A DNA stretch of 64,000 bases from Rhodospirillales bacterium (GTDB taxonomy: Bacteria > Pseudomonadota > Alphaproteobacteria > Rhodospirillales > SHVQ01), in assembly GCA_009694195.1 (NCBI GenBank), contig SHVQ01000002.1, positions 97,576 through 161,575 of the forward strand. The letters run 5' to 3'. The notes beneath the pieces are model-generated. The model was not told where the DNA came from and made no database searches. It saw only the letters and a program-made list of their open reading frames with translations. Positions 28,014 through 37,954 of this stretch are shown in pieces. Made by a program: the position numbers and the translations under genes. The stretch's first letter is position 1; each line of letters begins with the position of its first letter.

Positions 28014-28565
28014 ATGCCGCTCGTCGAGATCACGGAGGAGAGCCACGGCGTCGCACTCTCTCTTGCTTATGCGACCCCCGACAATTTCACCGGCAAGCCG
28101 ATTTACCGGCGCGCCGCCTGCTATCTTCACCCGGATGCCGACGCGCGTCTTCAGGAGGCCGTGGCACAGGCTGCGACGCAAGGGTTCCGGATCAAGATAT
28201 TCGATGCCTTCCGCCCGGCCGAGGCCCAGTGGACGATGTGGAACCACACGCCCGATCCCGAGTTTCTCGCCGACCCCCGCCGCGGCTCGCCGCACTCGCG
28301 CGGGGTCGCCGTCGATCTCACGCTCGTCGACCGCACGGGCCGCGCCCTCGACATGGGCACCGGCTTCGATGCGTTCACGCCCCTTTCCCACCACGGCAAC
28401 AGGGAGGTCTCGGCCGAGGCGCAACGGAACCGTCACCTCCTCCTCGGCCTGATGACGTCGGCCGGCTGGGACTTCTATCGCAACGAGTGGTGGCATTATC
28501 AGCTGTTCAACAGCCGCCGCTATCCGCTGATCAGCGACACGGCGCTGCCGGAACGGATGCTTTGA
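28014..28565 (+). CDS. D-alanyl-D-alanine dipeptidase (VanX/DdpX family)
   Basis: 183 residues. A zinc metallopeptidase that splits D-Ala-D-Ala. The zinc ligands His94, Asp101 (SPHSRGVAVDL) and His161, the catalytic Glu158 (NEWWHY) and the transition-state Arg67 (DAFRP) are all present. No signal peptide, so it acts in the cytosol. ATG at 28014 has GGAG 13 nt upstream. The MFS gene starts 1 bp after its stop, and no vancomycin-type ligase is nearby, so recycling of wall dipeptide is likelier than resistance. Confidence 0.9.
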   Translation: MPLVEITEESHGVALSLAYATPDNFTGKPIYRRAACYLHPDADARLQEAVAQAATQGFRIKIFDAFRPAEAQWTMWNHTPDPEFLADPRRGSPHSRGVAVDLTLVDRTGRALDMGTGFDAFTPLSHHGNREVSAEAQRNRHLLLGLMTSAGWDFYRNEWWHYQLFNSRRYPLISDTALPERML

Positions 28566-28566
28566 C

Positions 28567-29805
28567 GTGAACGCGTCCGCATCCCAGCCGAGCGCGGCGC
28601 ACGCGACGACCTTGCTTTTATGGGCGCGGGGAATTCGCTCCTTCGGCGACGGGTTTGTCGCCGTTCTCCTCCCCGTCCATCTCATCCGGCTCGGGTTCGA
28701 TGCGCTCGAGGTCGGGATATTGAGCACGACGACGCTGCTCGGCTCCGCGTTCCTGACGCTGGGCGTCGGGCTTCTCGGCCACCGCCTCGACCGCAAGCGT
28801 CTTTTCTTCGCCGCCTCCTGCCTGATGGTCGGAACCGGCGTCGGGTTCGCGAGCCTCGAAACCCTCTGGCCGCTTTTGATCGTCGCCCTCGTCGGCACCC
28901 TCAATCCGACATCGGGCGACGTCAGCGTTTTCCTGCCGCTCGAGCACGCGACGCTCTCCGAAATGGCTTCCGACAAGAACCGCACGGCGGTGTTCGCCCG
29001 CTACAGCCTGACGGGCGCCCTCGCCGCGGCCGTCGGCTCGCTCGCCGCCGCCGCGCCTGAGATGGCCGGTGCCTGGTGGGGCGTGTCCATGGACGCCGCC
29101 ATCCGCGCAATGTTCGGGCTCTACGGGGCGATCGGCCTCGTCACGTTTTTCATCTATTGGCGTCTCCCGGTCGCCGGATACGCAGCCGCTCATCCCCCAG
29201 CGGAGCCCCTTGGCCCGTCGCGCAAGATCGTCTACCGGCTCGCCGGCTTGTTCAGCTTGGACGCGTTTGCGGGCGGATTCTGCGTCCAGTCGCTGCTGGC
29301 GCTTTGGCTGTTCGACCGCTTCGGGCTCTCGTTGACGGCGGCCGGCATGTTTTTCTTCTGGTCGGGCGTGTTGACCGCGTTTTCCTACATGGGGGCCGTG
29401 TGGATCGCGCGCCGCATCGGGCTCATCAACACGATGGTGTGGTCTCATATTCCCGCCAACGTGCTTCTCATGCTGGCCGCCGTCGCTCCCAATCTGGAAA
29501 TGGTCCTCGCGTGTCTTCTCGTCCGGAGCGCGCTCTCCCAGATGGACGTGCCGACCCGGACCTCCTACGTGATGGCGGTGGTGACGCCGCCGGAGCGCCC
29601 GGCGGCGGCCAGCATCACCGCCGTTCCGCGCAGCCTGGCGTCCGCTTTGAGCCCGGCGCTCGGCGGCATGATGCTGTCGACGACGCCGTTCGGATGGCCG
29701 CTCATCGCCTGCGGCGCGCTCAAGATCGTTTACGACCTCATTCTGCTCGCGAGCTTCCGCCACCATAAGCCGCCGGAGGAACGCGCGGACGCGATGAAAA
29801 CTTAA
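28567..29805 (+). CDS. MFS transporter
   Basis: 412 residues, 12 predicted membrane helices in two halves of six. The inter-helix motif [14 protein letters not shown] after helix 2 is the MFS motif A. It begins with GTG directly after the VanX-like gene, so the two are co-translated. Its substrate is unknown; D-Ala-D-Ala or a related peptide is possible from context. The end overlaps the convergent nitroreductase gene by 4 bp (TTAA). Confidence 0.87.
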   Translation: MNASASQPSAAHATTLLLWARGIRSFGDGFVAVLLPVHLIRLGFDALEVGILSTTTLLGSAFLTLGVGLLGHRLDRKRLFFAASCLMVGTGVGFASLETLWPLLIVALVGTLNPTSGDVSVFLPLEHATLSEMASDKNRTAVFARYSLTGALAAAVGSLAAAAPEMAGAWWGVSMDAAIRAMFGLYGAIGLVTFFIYWRLPVAGYAAAHPPAEPLGPSRKIVYRLAGLFSLDAFAGGFCVQSLLALWLFDRFGLSLTAAGMFFFWSGVLTAFSYMGAVWIARRIGLINTMVWSHIPANVLLMLAAVAPNLEMVLACLLVRSALSQMDVPTRTSYVMAVVTPPERPAAASITAVPRSLASALSPALGGMMLSTTPFGWPLIACGALKIVYDLILLASFRHHKPPEERADAMKT

Positions 29806-30392
29806 GCGATTCGGCAGGCTTCGTCGAACGAGAGCCTCGGGTTCCGCGGGAACACGCCCTTGGGATCGCCGGTGCCGAGGTTGCAGAGGAAATTCGACTT
29901 GACCGTCGTGCCCTTGAAGAAGGCTTCATCCACTTTCGCGTTGTCGAACCCGGACATGGGCCCGCAATCGAGCCCGAGCGCGCGGGCCGCGACGATGAAG
30001 TAAGCACCCTGAAGGGTGCCGTTGCGGAACGCGGTCGTCTGGATGAGCGCCTCGTTGCCGGCGAACCACGAACGCGCGTCGGTCTGGGGAAACAGCTTCG
30101 GCAACAGCTCGTGGAACGCGAGGTCGTGGCCGATCACGGCGGTCGCCGGCGCCTCCATGGTCTTCTCGACGTTGGTCGGGCTGAGGCAGGGCCTGAGAAG
30201 CTCCTTCGCTTCCTTGGAGACGACGAACACGATGCGGGCGGGGCTGCAATTGGCGCTCGTCGGTCCCATGCGCGCGAGATCCCACACCTCGCGCAGCAGG
30301 GCCGGGGCCACCTTGCGGTCGCTCCACGCGTTGTGGGTGCGGGCGTTCCGGAAGATAAGATCGAGCCCGTCGTCGTCGAGCCGTTTCCGCAT
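29802..30392 (-). CDS. Nitroreductase-family protein (RutE/HadB-like)
   Basis: 196 residues. An FMN-dependent reductase of the RutE subfamily: [15 protein letters not shown] and [17 protein letters not shown] in the flavin site, [21 protein letters not shown] near the end. RutE is annotated as a 3-hydroxypropionate/malonic semialdehyde reductase of pyrimidine breakdown. No other rut genes are here. It lies 12 bp after the TRAP permease gene on the same strand, so it may act on the imported compound. Confidence 0.85.
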   Translation of the reverse strand: MRKRLDDDGLDLIFRNARTHNAWSDRKVAPALLREVWDLARMGPTSANCSPARIVFVVSKEAKELLRPCLSPTNVEKTMEAPATAVIGHDLAFHELLPKLFPQTDARSWFAGNEALIQTTAFRNGTLQGAYFIVAARALGLDCGPMSGFDNAKVDEAFFKGTTVKSNFLCNLGTGDPKGVFPRNPRLSFDEACRIA

Positions 30393-30404
30393 GGGGCGCT
30401 CCGT

Positions 30405-32300
30405 TCAGGGATTCGCTTTGGTGACCGCGGTCACGCGGTCGCCCGGATGCTGCCACAGCTTCTGGGCCCCGAACACAATTGCGAAAAGAACCACACCCAC
30501 GAGATCGTTCATCCAGGAGCCGGATTTCACCAGGGCGATCGCCGCCGCGAAGAGGACCGCCCGCTCCCACCAGAAGAGCACCCGCGTGAGGTAGCCGTGG
30601 AGCGCCGCGGCCAGGCAGATGATGCCGAACGTGGCGGTGAGCGCGGTGAAGACGATCCACCACCACTCCCCGATCATCAGGAGGGAGGGCTCGTAGACGA
30701 ACATGAACGGCACGATGAACCCGGCGGCACCGACGCGCATGGCGGCCCAGCCGGCCTCCCAGATATTGGCCTGGGCGAGACCGGCGGCGGCGTAGACGGC
30801 GAGCGCGACCGGCGGCGTGATCGCGGACAGGATCGCGAAGTAAAACGCGAACATGTGGGCGGCGGGGACGATCGTGCCGAGCTTGATCATGGCCGGGACC
30901 AGCAACGCCGCCATCACCACGTAGGAGGGCGTCGTCGGCAGTCCCGTGCCGAGCACGAGGCCTGCGATCATGGTCAGGATCAGTGCGAGCTCGAGGTTGT
31001 TCTGCGAGAGCTTGACGACGAACGCGGTGAACGTGATGCCGCCGCCCGTCAGGAAAACGGTGCCGACGATGATCCCGGCGCAAGCGCACGCCGCCGCGAC
31101 GGGCACCGCGTTGCGGGCGCCGTCCTCGAGCGCGCCCCACACCGTCCGCCAGCCGATCCCCTGGCGCGTCGTCTTTCTGAGGAGCGCGCAGGGGACGCAG
31201 GTCAACGTCGCCACCGCGGCGCAGAGGGGCGCCGTATAGCCCTGGAGCAAGCCGTACAACAAGACGACGATCGGAATGAAGAGGTGGCCGCGCTCGGCGA
31301 GGACGCGCCGGAGCCGGGGGACCTCTTCCTTCGGAAGCCCGACGAGCCCGGTGCGCTTCGCCTCGAAGTGGACGGCGAAGAACACCGCGACGTAGTAAAG
31401 GACCGCCGGAATCAACGCCCACAGCGCGACCTGGGCGTAGCTGACGCCGATGAACTCGGCCATCACGAAGGCCGCCGCACCCATCACCGGCGGCATGATC
31501 TGGCCTCCGGTCGACGCGGTCGCTTCGACCGCCGCGGCAAACGCCTTGCTGAAGCCCGTGCGCTTCATCAACGGGATCGTGATGGGGCCGTCGACCAGCA
31601 CGTTGGCGACGGCGCTGCCGGAGATGGTGCCGAAGAGGCTGCTGCTGATCACCGCGACCTTGCCGGGGCCGCCCGCGGTGCGGCCGGTGAGCGCGACCGC
31701 GAAGTCCATGAACAGCTGGCCCGTGCCCGTCCGCTCCATCATGCTGCCGAAAACGACGAATACGATGACGTAGGCGGCCGACGCGGCGAGCGTGATGCCG
31801 AAAATGCCTTCCGTCGTGATGTAGAGGGTCTCGATCATCGCCTGGGGCCGGACGTCGGCGATGAAAAGACCATAGGCGACAAACAGCAGCGCCGTGATCG
31901 AGAGCGAGGCGCCGATCGTGCGCCGGGTCGCCTCGAGCACGACGATGGTGAAGAGCGTGCCGAGGACGAGCTCGCGCGGAAGCGGATCGTCGACGAACAC
32001 GAACCGTTCAAGGAGGCGGTCGTTGTTCACCCACAGGTAGAGAATGGTGACGACCGAGAGGGCCAAGAAGACATAGTCGCCCTGCCCCGGAGCGTCCTTG
32101 CGTCGCTTCACGCCCGGCCACAGCAGGAACACGAGCACGAGCGTGAACAAGAGATGGCTGCCACGGAAAAAGAACGCCTGCGGCGTGCCGACGAAGGGGA
32201 TCACCAGATGATAGACCGACATCGCCACGGCGACGACGCCGGCCAGGCTTTTGACAAAGCGCTGGTAGGTCAGGGATGCGAGAAAGCCCTTGAGTGGCAT
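30405..32300 (-). CDS. TRAP transporter fused permease (TAXI type)
   Basis: 631 residues. The small DctQ and large DctM membrane subunits are fused in one chain with about 16-18 helices, the form that works with TAXI binding proteins. The DctM part carries GSMMERTGTGQLFMDFA, SGSAVANVLVDGPITIPLMKRTG and GTGLPTTPSYVV. It uses a sodium or proton gradient to import a substrate delivered by the periplasmic protein encoded 37 bp upstream. The substrate is unknown. Confidence 0.92.
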   Translation of the reverse strand: MPLKGFLASLTYQRFVKSLAGVVAVAMSVYHLVIPFVGTPQAFFFRGSHLLFTLVLVFLLWPGVKRRKDAPGQGDYVFLALSVVTILYLWVNNDRLLERFVFVDDPLPRELVLGTLFTIVVLEATRRTIGASLSITALLFVAYGLFIADVRPQAMIETLYITTEGIFGITLAASAAYVIVFVVFGSMMERTGTGQLFMDFAVALTGRTAGGPGKVAVISSSLFGTISGSAVANVLVDGPITIPLMKRTGFSKAFAAAVEATASTGGQIMPPVMGAAAFVMAEFIGVSYAQVALWALIPAVLYYVAVFFAVHFEAKRTGLVGLPKEEVPRLRRVLAERGHLFIPIVVLLYGLLQGYTAPLCAAVATLTCVPCALLRKTTRQGIGWRTVWGALEDGARNAVPVAAACACAGIIVGTVFLTGGGITFTAFVVKLSQNNLELALILTMIAGLVLGTGLPTTPSYVVMAALLVPAMIKLGTIVPAAHMFAFYFAILSAITPPVALAVYAAAGLAQANIWEAGWAAMRVGAAGFIVPFMFVYEPSLLMIGEWWWIVFTALTATFGIICLAAALHGYLTRVLFWWERAVLFAAAIALVKSGSWMNDLVGVVLFAIVFGAQKLWQHPGDRVTAVTKANP

Positions 32301-32337
32301 CGAAGGGTTTTCCCGCGGGTTAGTTGCCGCCCGCCCC

Positions 32338-33282
32338 TTACATCACCTTTGCTTCTTTGTACGCCTTGAGCGCGCCCGGGTGAAACGGGATGCCGAGATC
32401 GGTCGCCATCTCCTTCGCGGTCAAGCCCTTGACCGCGGAGACGACAAGGGCGAGATCGGGGATGCTGTTGAGCAGCGCTTTGGTGATCCGGTAGACGCGG
32501 TCCTCCGGCTGCGTGCACCCGGTAATCAGGTGCGTCCACGTGCCGATGGTCTGCACGTCCTTGTCCTGCTTCGGATAGCTGCCGGCCGGAATCACGCGCT
32601 TGTCGTAGCCGCGGTTGATTTCCTGTAGCGCCTTCAGCTTCTCGTCCGGGACCTCGAGCACGCGGATGTCGCGCCCGCTCGCGAGGTCCTGCACGGCCGA
32701 GGCCGGCACCGTGGTGATCAGCGTGAACATCTGGGCGTGGCCGTCCTTCAGTTGGGCGACGGAATCCGTATAGGACCCGAAATTGACCTTCGACATGGCC
32801 TCGTAGGAAAGCCCGTGGACCTTCAGCACGTCGCGGGTCATCTGCTCGCCGGTGTTGCCCTTCTGCTGGGTGGTCAGGCCCTTGCCCTTGGCGTCGGCGA
32901 CCGTCTTGACGCCCGAGTCGGCAAGCGCCACGAAGTGGAAATATTGGAAGTAAAGCGTCGCCAGCTGGCAGACCTTGTCGGTCTTGCTCTCGAACGGCGC
33001 GCGGCCGGCGACGCCGTCGACCGTCGAGACGGCATTGCCGAAACCGAGCTCGGCTTTCCCCTCCTGCACGCCCTTCACGTTCGAGATGCCCGCCCCGGGC
33101 AATACTTGAACGCTGACTCCGGGGACGTTCTTTTCGACGATGCCCTGGATGGCGCCGCCGAGCGGATACCACGAGCCCCCTTGGGGACCGGTCATCATTT
33201 TCAGCGTTTCCGCCGCCGCCGGCGCGCCTGCCATCAACACGCCCGCGACCGCGACGCTCAGAATCCGCGCGTATGGAGTCAT
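32338..33282 (-). CDS. TAXI-family TRAP solute-binding protein
   Basis: 314 residues. A signal peptide (1-24, cut after PAAA) exports it to the periplasm. The TAXI signature GPQGGSWYPLGGAIQ follows, with GAGISNVKGVQEGKAELGF and a conserved Trp/Thr-rich region TIGTWTHLITG. It starts the operon TAXI protein, fused permease, nitroreductase; GGAGG lies 6 nt before the ATG. Members bind glutamate or organic acids in studied cases. Confidence 0.92.
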   Translation of the reverse strand: MTPYARILSVAVAGVLMAGAPAAAETLKMMTGPQGGSWYPLGGAIQGIVEKNVPGVSVQVLPGAGISNVKGVQEGKAELGFGNAVSTVDGVAGRAPFESKTDKVCQLATLYFQYFHFVALADSGVKTVADAKGKGLTTQQKGNTGEQMTRDVLKVHGLSYEAMSKVNFGSYTDSVAQLKDGHAQMFTLITTVPASAVQDLASGRDIRVLEVPDEKLKALQEINRGYDKRVIPAGSYPKQDKDVQTIGTWTHLITGCTQPEDRVYRITKALLNSIPDLALVVSAVKGLTAKEMATDLGIPFHPGALKAYKEAKVM

Positions 33283-33386
33283 TGAAAACCTCCCTCGCAG
33301 GCCGGCTCCGGGATCGGCGCCGGCACGCCTCCCTTCGGAAGAGTGTGATCGGCGGGTATGCCGCGGTCAAGCCGCGTCGGCGCGCG

Positions 33387-34358
33387 TCAGCCGGAACCGG
33401 CGCCGAGATCGAGTCGGGCGCCGTCAAGCCGCCAGAGCTCGTTCGAACGGATGAGCGTACGCAGCCTGTTCACGTACACCGGTCCCTGCCCGGAGTAGCG
33501 CGTGAGCGCGCCTGCGAGCATGACCCCTTCGAGCGCGAGCCCCTGGGACCGCAACCGCGCCCGCAGGGAGCGAAACTCGCGGTAGTGCCGATTGCTGTTG
33601 AGATTGAGCGCGTAGGCGCGCACCGATTCGACGAGGTGCTTGAAGCTCTGCACGCTGTGGCTCTTTCCCTCGTCGCGGCGGAGCGGCACCAGGTGCCCGT
33701 CGGCGTAAATCCACTGGCCGAAAAGCGCGTTGCCCTCGCGGACGAAGCGCGACGTTCCCCACCCGCTTTCCTTCGCCGCCTGGGCGACCGCGAGCGAGGG
33801 CGGGATCATGTCGACCCGGTCGAGAAGATCGTCGAGATCGTCCGCGGGCGCGCCGTAACGCGCGGCCAGGCGCTGCAGCCAATGTGTGTCGGCTGCGCTC
33901 AGCTTGCCGCCCAGCCGTTGGATGTGGCGCAACGCGAGAAGGCGGTGGCGCTCCAGCAGGATCTCCTCATTCACCCGGAGCACGAGAGGCAGAACCAATT
34001 TGAGGAAGATGTCCTTCCGAAGCTGAGTCTCCTGGATATCGCCAAGGATGCTGGGAAGTCCGGCGACGAAAACGCGGGGGACCCGTTCCTCGCCGAGGAT
34101 CACGGACTTGAGGTCGTAATTCACGCGCGACAGAACGGCTTGCAGGAGGATCGGATCGGGCGGCGGCTTGGGTGCGGTCCGCGCCGGGTGCTGCTGCCGA
34201 TCGGCCTTGCCGGCCGTTCCCGGCGGCGGAACCGGAGCCGACACGACCAGACGCAATGCGGCTTTCGGCAAGGCTGAATTTGGCGAAAGGAAAAAGAAGA
34301 TGGCGGTCAGGGCGGCGAGAAACCCGAAGACGAACACGAGGATGCTGCGTTGAGCCAT
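33387..34358 (-). CDS. Bax-like glucosaminidase-domain protein, membrane-anchored
   Basis: 323 residues. One N-terminal membrane segment (about 6-24) anchors it with the rest outside. The C-terminal half matches the Bax/FlgJ glucosaminidase family (VDMIPPSLAVAQAAKESGWGTSRF, with the Glu of AKESGWG as catalytic candidate, then EGNALFGQW and YALNLNSNRHYREFR). Likely cuts peptidoglycan glycans. ATG at 34358 is preceded by GGGAG (11 nt). Single gene with 104 bp and about 270 bp gaps on its sides. Confidence 0.85.
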   Translation of the reverse strand: MAQRSILVFVFGFLAALTAIFFFLSPNSALPKAALRLVVSAPVPPPGTAGKADRQQHPARTAPKPPPDPILLQAVLSRVNYDLKSVILGEERVPRVFVAGLPSILGDIQETQLRKDIFLKLVLPLVLRVNEEILLERHRLLALRHIQRLGGKLSAADTHWLQRLAARYGAPADDLDDLLDRVDMIPPSLAVAQAAKESGWGTSRFVREGNALFGQWIYADGHLVPLRRDEGKSHSVQSFKHLVESVRAYALNLNSNRHYREFRSLRARLRSQGLALEGVMLAGALTRYSGQGPVYVNRLRTLIRSNELWRLDGARLDLGAGSG

Positions 34359-34631
34359 CGCCGATACGTCTCCCGATCGGTTTCGCGCGCCCTGCTCCGA
34401 GACGACCCGGCGGGCGCGATCCCTAAGCCTCTGCTTTTCGCCTCCGCCGGCGAGCACTCCCTGTCGTTAAGACGCGCAGGGCTGCCCCAGAGCTCGAACC
34501 GGCAAGGCGCCGGACTCTTATCACGCGCCGGACGGCGCGGGCTAGGGCTTCCGGCATGGTTAATCTGGGCATAACTGAGCGGAGCGTCGTTACGCGGGAG
34601 AAGCCATCCTGGGAAAAGCGGGACGGTTGCG

Positions 34632-35189
34632 TCAGACGGACTGAACTTCCCGAATTTCGGGGATGTAGTGCTTCAGCATGTTCTCGATGCCGTGCTTCAG
34701 CGTCGCGGTCGAGCTCGGGCAGCCGGAGCAGGATCCCTGGAGCTTCAGGTAGACGACGCCGTCCTCGTAGCTCTGGAAGATGATGTCGCCGCCGTCCTGA
34801 GCGACGGCCGGGCGAACGCGCGTATCCAACAGCTCTTTGATCTGCGCCGTGAGCGCGTTCTCGCCGACCGCGGACGCGGCCGTCTCTTCAGCCGGGGCGC
34901 TCGTCTCGGAGACCACGGGCTTCCCGGACATGAAGTGTTCCATGATGGCGCCGAGAATTTGCGGCTTCATCACGTCCCAGTCCTTGGTTTCCGACTTGGT
35001 CGCGGTAATGAAGTCGGAGCCGAGGAACACGCCGGCGACCCCGTCGATACCGAAGAGCCGCTGGGCGAGGGGCGAGCTTCCGGCTTCGTCTGCGCTCGTG
35101 AAGTTGGCGGTGCCCTTTTTCATCACGGCACAGCCGGGAAGAAACTTGAGCGACGCCGGGTTGGGCGTGCCTTCGGTTTGGATGAACAT
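34632..35189 (-). CDS. NfuA-type Fe-S cluster carrier
   Basis: 185 residues. An N-terminal Nfu_N domain (MFIQTEGTPNPASLKFLPG) and a C-terminal NifU domain with the cluster-binding Cys154-x2-Cys157 (GSCSGCPSS). It receives 4Fe-4S clusters and hands them to target enzymes; miaB and the Fe-S oxidoreductase in this window are clients of that kind. The ATG has a near-perfect AGGAGGT 6 nt upstream. It follows trpS, the common alphaproteobacterial order. Confidence 0.93.
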   Translation of the reverse strand: MFIQTEGTPNPASLKFLPGCAVMKKGTANFTSADEAGSSPLAQRLFGIDGVAGVFLGSDFITATKSETKDWDVMKPQILGAIMEHFMSGKPVVSETSAPAEETAASAVGENALTAQIKELLDTRVRPAVAQDGGDIIFQSYEDGVVYLKLQGSCSGCPSSTATLKHGIENMLKHYIPEIREVQSV

Positions 35190-35271
35190 GGGTTCACCTC
35201 CTGCCCTATTAGATGGCACCGGAACCGCGGAAAATCAAGGATCGGCCGCTGCCCTTGCGTTGCGGCCCCCG

Positions 35272-36273
35272 TCAGAGGCGCAGGAAACCGACGATTTCGT
35301 GCACCTCGCGCAAAACGGGGCCGGAGATGCCGCGCGCCTTTTCCACCCCCTCGCGCAGCACGCCGTCGACGAAGTCGGGCGCCGCCTGCAGCCGGCGAAG
35401 CTCGTCCTGGATCGGCGCGAGCTTGGCGACCGCGAGCTCGGCGAGCGCGTCCTTGAACTTCGAGAACGGGCCGCCGCCGAAGCGCCGGCAGACCTCCTCG
35501 ACGGCCGCATCGGCAAGCGAAGCATAGAGGCCAAGCAGATTTTCCGCCTCCGGCCGGCCCTCGAACTCCTTCGGCGACGCCGGAACGGGGTGCGGGTCGG
35601 TTTTTGCCTTGCGGAATTTCTTCGCGATGTCGTCCGCGGTGTCCGTCATGTTGATGCGCGAGTAGTCGGATGCCTCCGACTTGCTCATCTTCTTGGTGCC
35701 GTCGCGCAAGGACATGACGCGGGTGCCGCTCCCGAAGATCAGCGGCTCGACCAGCGGAAAGAAATTTACGCCGAAGTCGTTGTTGAATTTCTGCGCGATG
35801 TCGCGCGCGAGCTCCAGGTGCTGCTTCTGGTCCTCGCCGACGGGGACGTGGGTCCCTTTATAGGCGAGGATGTCGGCGGCCATGAGATTGGGATAGGCGT
35901 AGAGGCCGACCGACGCGTTCTCGCGGTCCTTGCCCGCCTTGTCCTTGAACTGGGTCATCCGGTTGAGCCAGCCGAGCCGGGCGACGCAGTTGAAGATCCA
36001 CGCGAGCTCGGCGTGGGCCGGCACCTGGCTCTGATTGAAGATCACGTTGCGCTTGGGGTCGATTCCGGCCGCAATCATCGCCGCCGCCACTTCGCGCGTG
36101 CCCCGGCGAAGCTGCTTCGGGTCCTGCCACATCGTGATCGCGTGGAGGTCGACCACGCAAAACAGGCAGTCGCCGAAGTCCTTCTGCAGCCGCACCCAGT
36201 TCCGGATCGCGCCGAGGTAGTTGCCGAGATGGAGGTTCCCGGTCGGCTGCACGCCGGAGAAGATCCGTTTCAT
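35272..36273 (-). CDS. trpS: Tryptophanyl-tRNA synthetase
   Basis: 333 residues, class I synthetase. The HIGH-type motif [13 protein letters not shown] (about 10-22) and KMSKS ([11 protein letters not shown], about 200) are intact. ATG at 36273 has GGGAG 6 nt before it; a GTG one codon earlier is less well spaced. It lies 50 bp after murJ and 82 bp before nfuA. Confidence 0.96.
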   Translation of the reverse strand: MKRIFSGVQPTGNLHLGNYLGAIRNWVRLQKDFGDCLFCVVDLHAITMWQDPKQLRRGTREVAAAMIAAGIDPKRNVIFNQSQVPAHAELAWIFNCVARLGWLNRMTQFKDKAGKDRENASVGLYAYPNLMAADILAYKGTHVPVGEDQKQHLELARDIAQKFNNDFGVNFFPLVEPLIFGSGTRVMSLRDGTKKMSKSEASDYSRINMTDTADDIAKKFRKAKTDPHPVPASPKEFEGRPEAENLLGLYASLADAAVEEVCRRFGGGPFSKFKDALAELAVAKLAPIQDELRRLQAAPDFVDGVLREGVEKARGISGPVLREVHEIVGFLRL

Positions 36274-36323
36274 CACAAGCTCCCAAAAAGGCGCCGCTTT
36301 ATGCGGCTAGGGCGGCCCTCCGG

Positions 36324-37895
36324 TCAAGCGCCGGGCGCCCGTTCGCCGGCGGCCGGGCGGCGCAGCAGACCCTTCAGGTCCTGCAATTTGGCCGCGCCCA
36401 ACAGTTGCACGAGCAGCGCATACGAGAGAAGGCCGCTTCCGATCAGAGCGGCGAGCGCGCTCGCGCGCTCGATAAGAGCGCCCCGCAACGGCGATTCCAG
36501 AACCGTCGCAAGCAGCCAGAGGACGACCGCCATCCCCGCGCAGGCGAGGATCGTGCGTGGGATGCGGCGCGCGAGACGGCTGTCGATTTCGAGGTGCCCG
36601 CGCCGGCGCAGCACCAGGGCAAGCGCGGCCGAGCTCAGCCAGGCCGAAAGGGTCGTCGCGAGCGCGATGCCGACGTGGAGAAAGGGCCCCATCAGCAGAA
36701 TCCCGAACACGACGTTGGAAGCCATCGCCGCGACCGAGATCTTGACCGGCGTCGAAGTATCCTCGCGCGCAAAGAAGCCGGGGGTCAGCGCCCGCGCCAG
36801 CGCGCTCGCGGGCAGTCCGAGCGCGTACACGGCGACGGCCGCGGCGGTTGCCGCCGTTTCTCGCGCGCTGAAGGCGCCCCGCTCGAACAGCACGCGCACC
36901 AGCGGCTCGGCGATCACGGCGAGCGCCGTCGCCGCCGGCAGCGTCAGAAAGAGAGAGAGCTCGATCGCCCGGTTCTGGCTGTGGGCGGCCTCGGCGAGCC
37001 GCCCCGCCCGGAGCTGACGCGTGAGCAGCGGCAACAGCGCCGTGCCGACCGCGATGCCGATCACGCCGAGCGGCAGCTGGTTCAAGCGGTCGGCATAGAA
37101 AAGGTAGGCGATCGAGCCCGACGGCAGAAAGGACGCGATGATCATGTTGATCGCGAGGTTGACCTGATAGGCGCCGGCACCCAGGGCGACCGGCACGATG
37201 CGGCGGAAGAGGAGCCGGATCCGGGGTGAAAGGCTGGGCCGCGCGGGCCGCAGCCAAACGCCGGCCCGCCCGCTCGCCGTATAGATCCAGAGGAACTGGA
37301 GGATGCCGGCGGCAAACACGCCCCAGGCCACGGCATGACCCGGCGTCGGCATGACATTGCGGAAAACGAGGAGCGCGGCGATCAGCGAAATGTTGAGACC
37401 GATGGGGACGGCCGCCGCGGAGGCGAATCGGCCGAGCGAGTTGAGGACGCCGGAGACCATCGCCACCAGCGAGATGAAGAGAATGTAGGGAAACGTGATG
37501 CGGGTGAGCTCGACCGTGAGGGCGAATTTTTCCGGCACGGCGAGAAATCCCGGCGCGAACAGCATCATCACGTACGGCATCGCGAATTCGGCCGCGCCGA
37601 CGAAGACGGCAAGCGCCAGCAAGAGGACGGCGAACGCCTCGTTTGCAAAGGCGTGCGCCCTTTCCCGCCCCTCCGCTTCGAGGGTGCTGGCGAACAGCGG
37701 CAGGAAGGCGGCGCTGAACGTCCCTTCGGCGAAAAGACTGCGGAACAGATTCGGGAGCTTGAAGGCGACGAGAAAAGCGTCGGCGACCGGCCCCGCGCCC
37801 AGGATCGCCGCGATCAGCATGTCGCGGATGAACCCGAGCACGCGGCTCGCCATCGTGAAGCCGCCGACGGTCGCGATGGAACGCAACAGCGCCAT
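36324..37895 (-). CDS. murJ: Lipid II flippase MurJ
   Basis: 523 residues, 14 predicted membrane helices of the MviN/MATE-like fold. It moves lipid II across the inner membrane for peptidoglycan synthesis. The beginning (VGGFTMASRVLGFIRDMLIAAILG) and the central Arg/Asp-rich loops match the family. The gene follows glnD by 59 bp and precedes trpS. Confidence 0.94.
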   Translation of the reverse strand: MALLRSIATVGGFTMASRVLGFIRDMLIAAILGAGPVADAFLVAFKLPNLFRSLFAEGTFSAAFLPLFASTLEAEGRERAHAFANEAFAVLLLALAVFVGAAEFAMPYVMMLFAPGFLAVPEKFALTVELTRITFPYILFISLVAMVSGVLNSLGRFASAAAVPIGLNISLIAALLVFRNVMPTPGHAVAWGVFAAGILQFLWIYTASGRAGVWLRPARPSLSPRIRLLFRRIVPVALGAGAYQVNLAINMIIASFLPSGSIAYLFYADRLNQLPLGVIGIAVGTALLPLLTRQLRAGRLAEAAHSQNRAIELSLFLTLPAATALAVIAEPLVRVLFERGAFSARETAATAAAVAVYALGLPASALARALTPGFFAREDTSTPVKISVAAMASNVVFGILLMGPFLHVGIALATTLSAWLSSAALALVLRRRGHLEIDSRLARRIPRTILACAGMAVVLWLLATVLESPLRGALIERASALAALIGSGLLSYALLVQLLGAAKLQDLKGLLRRPAAGERAPGA

Positions 37896-37954
37896 ACCGC
37901 CTCAATATCGCCTTTTGATACCGGCGAAAAGACGGCAGTTGGCGGATCGCCCGG

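Noticed and set aside
26523..28985. The tsaB frame stays open for a further 2.4 kb upstream, suggesting a 1053-residue fusion
   Set aside because: The extra part runs through the permease and antisense to vanX. TsaB has a good GTG start with a ribosome site at 26522 and normal length.
34480..34520. GGTTCGAG on the minus strand, resembling a tRNA T-loop
   Set aside because: The bases around it do not form a T-stem, and no acceptor or anticodon arm fits.
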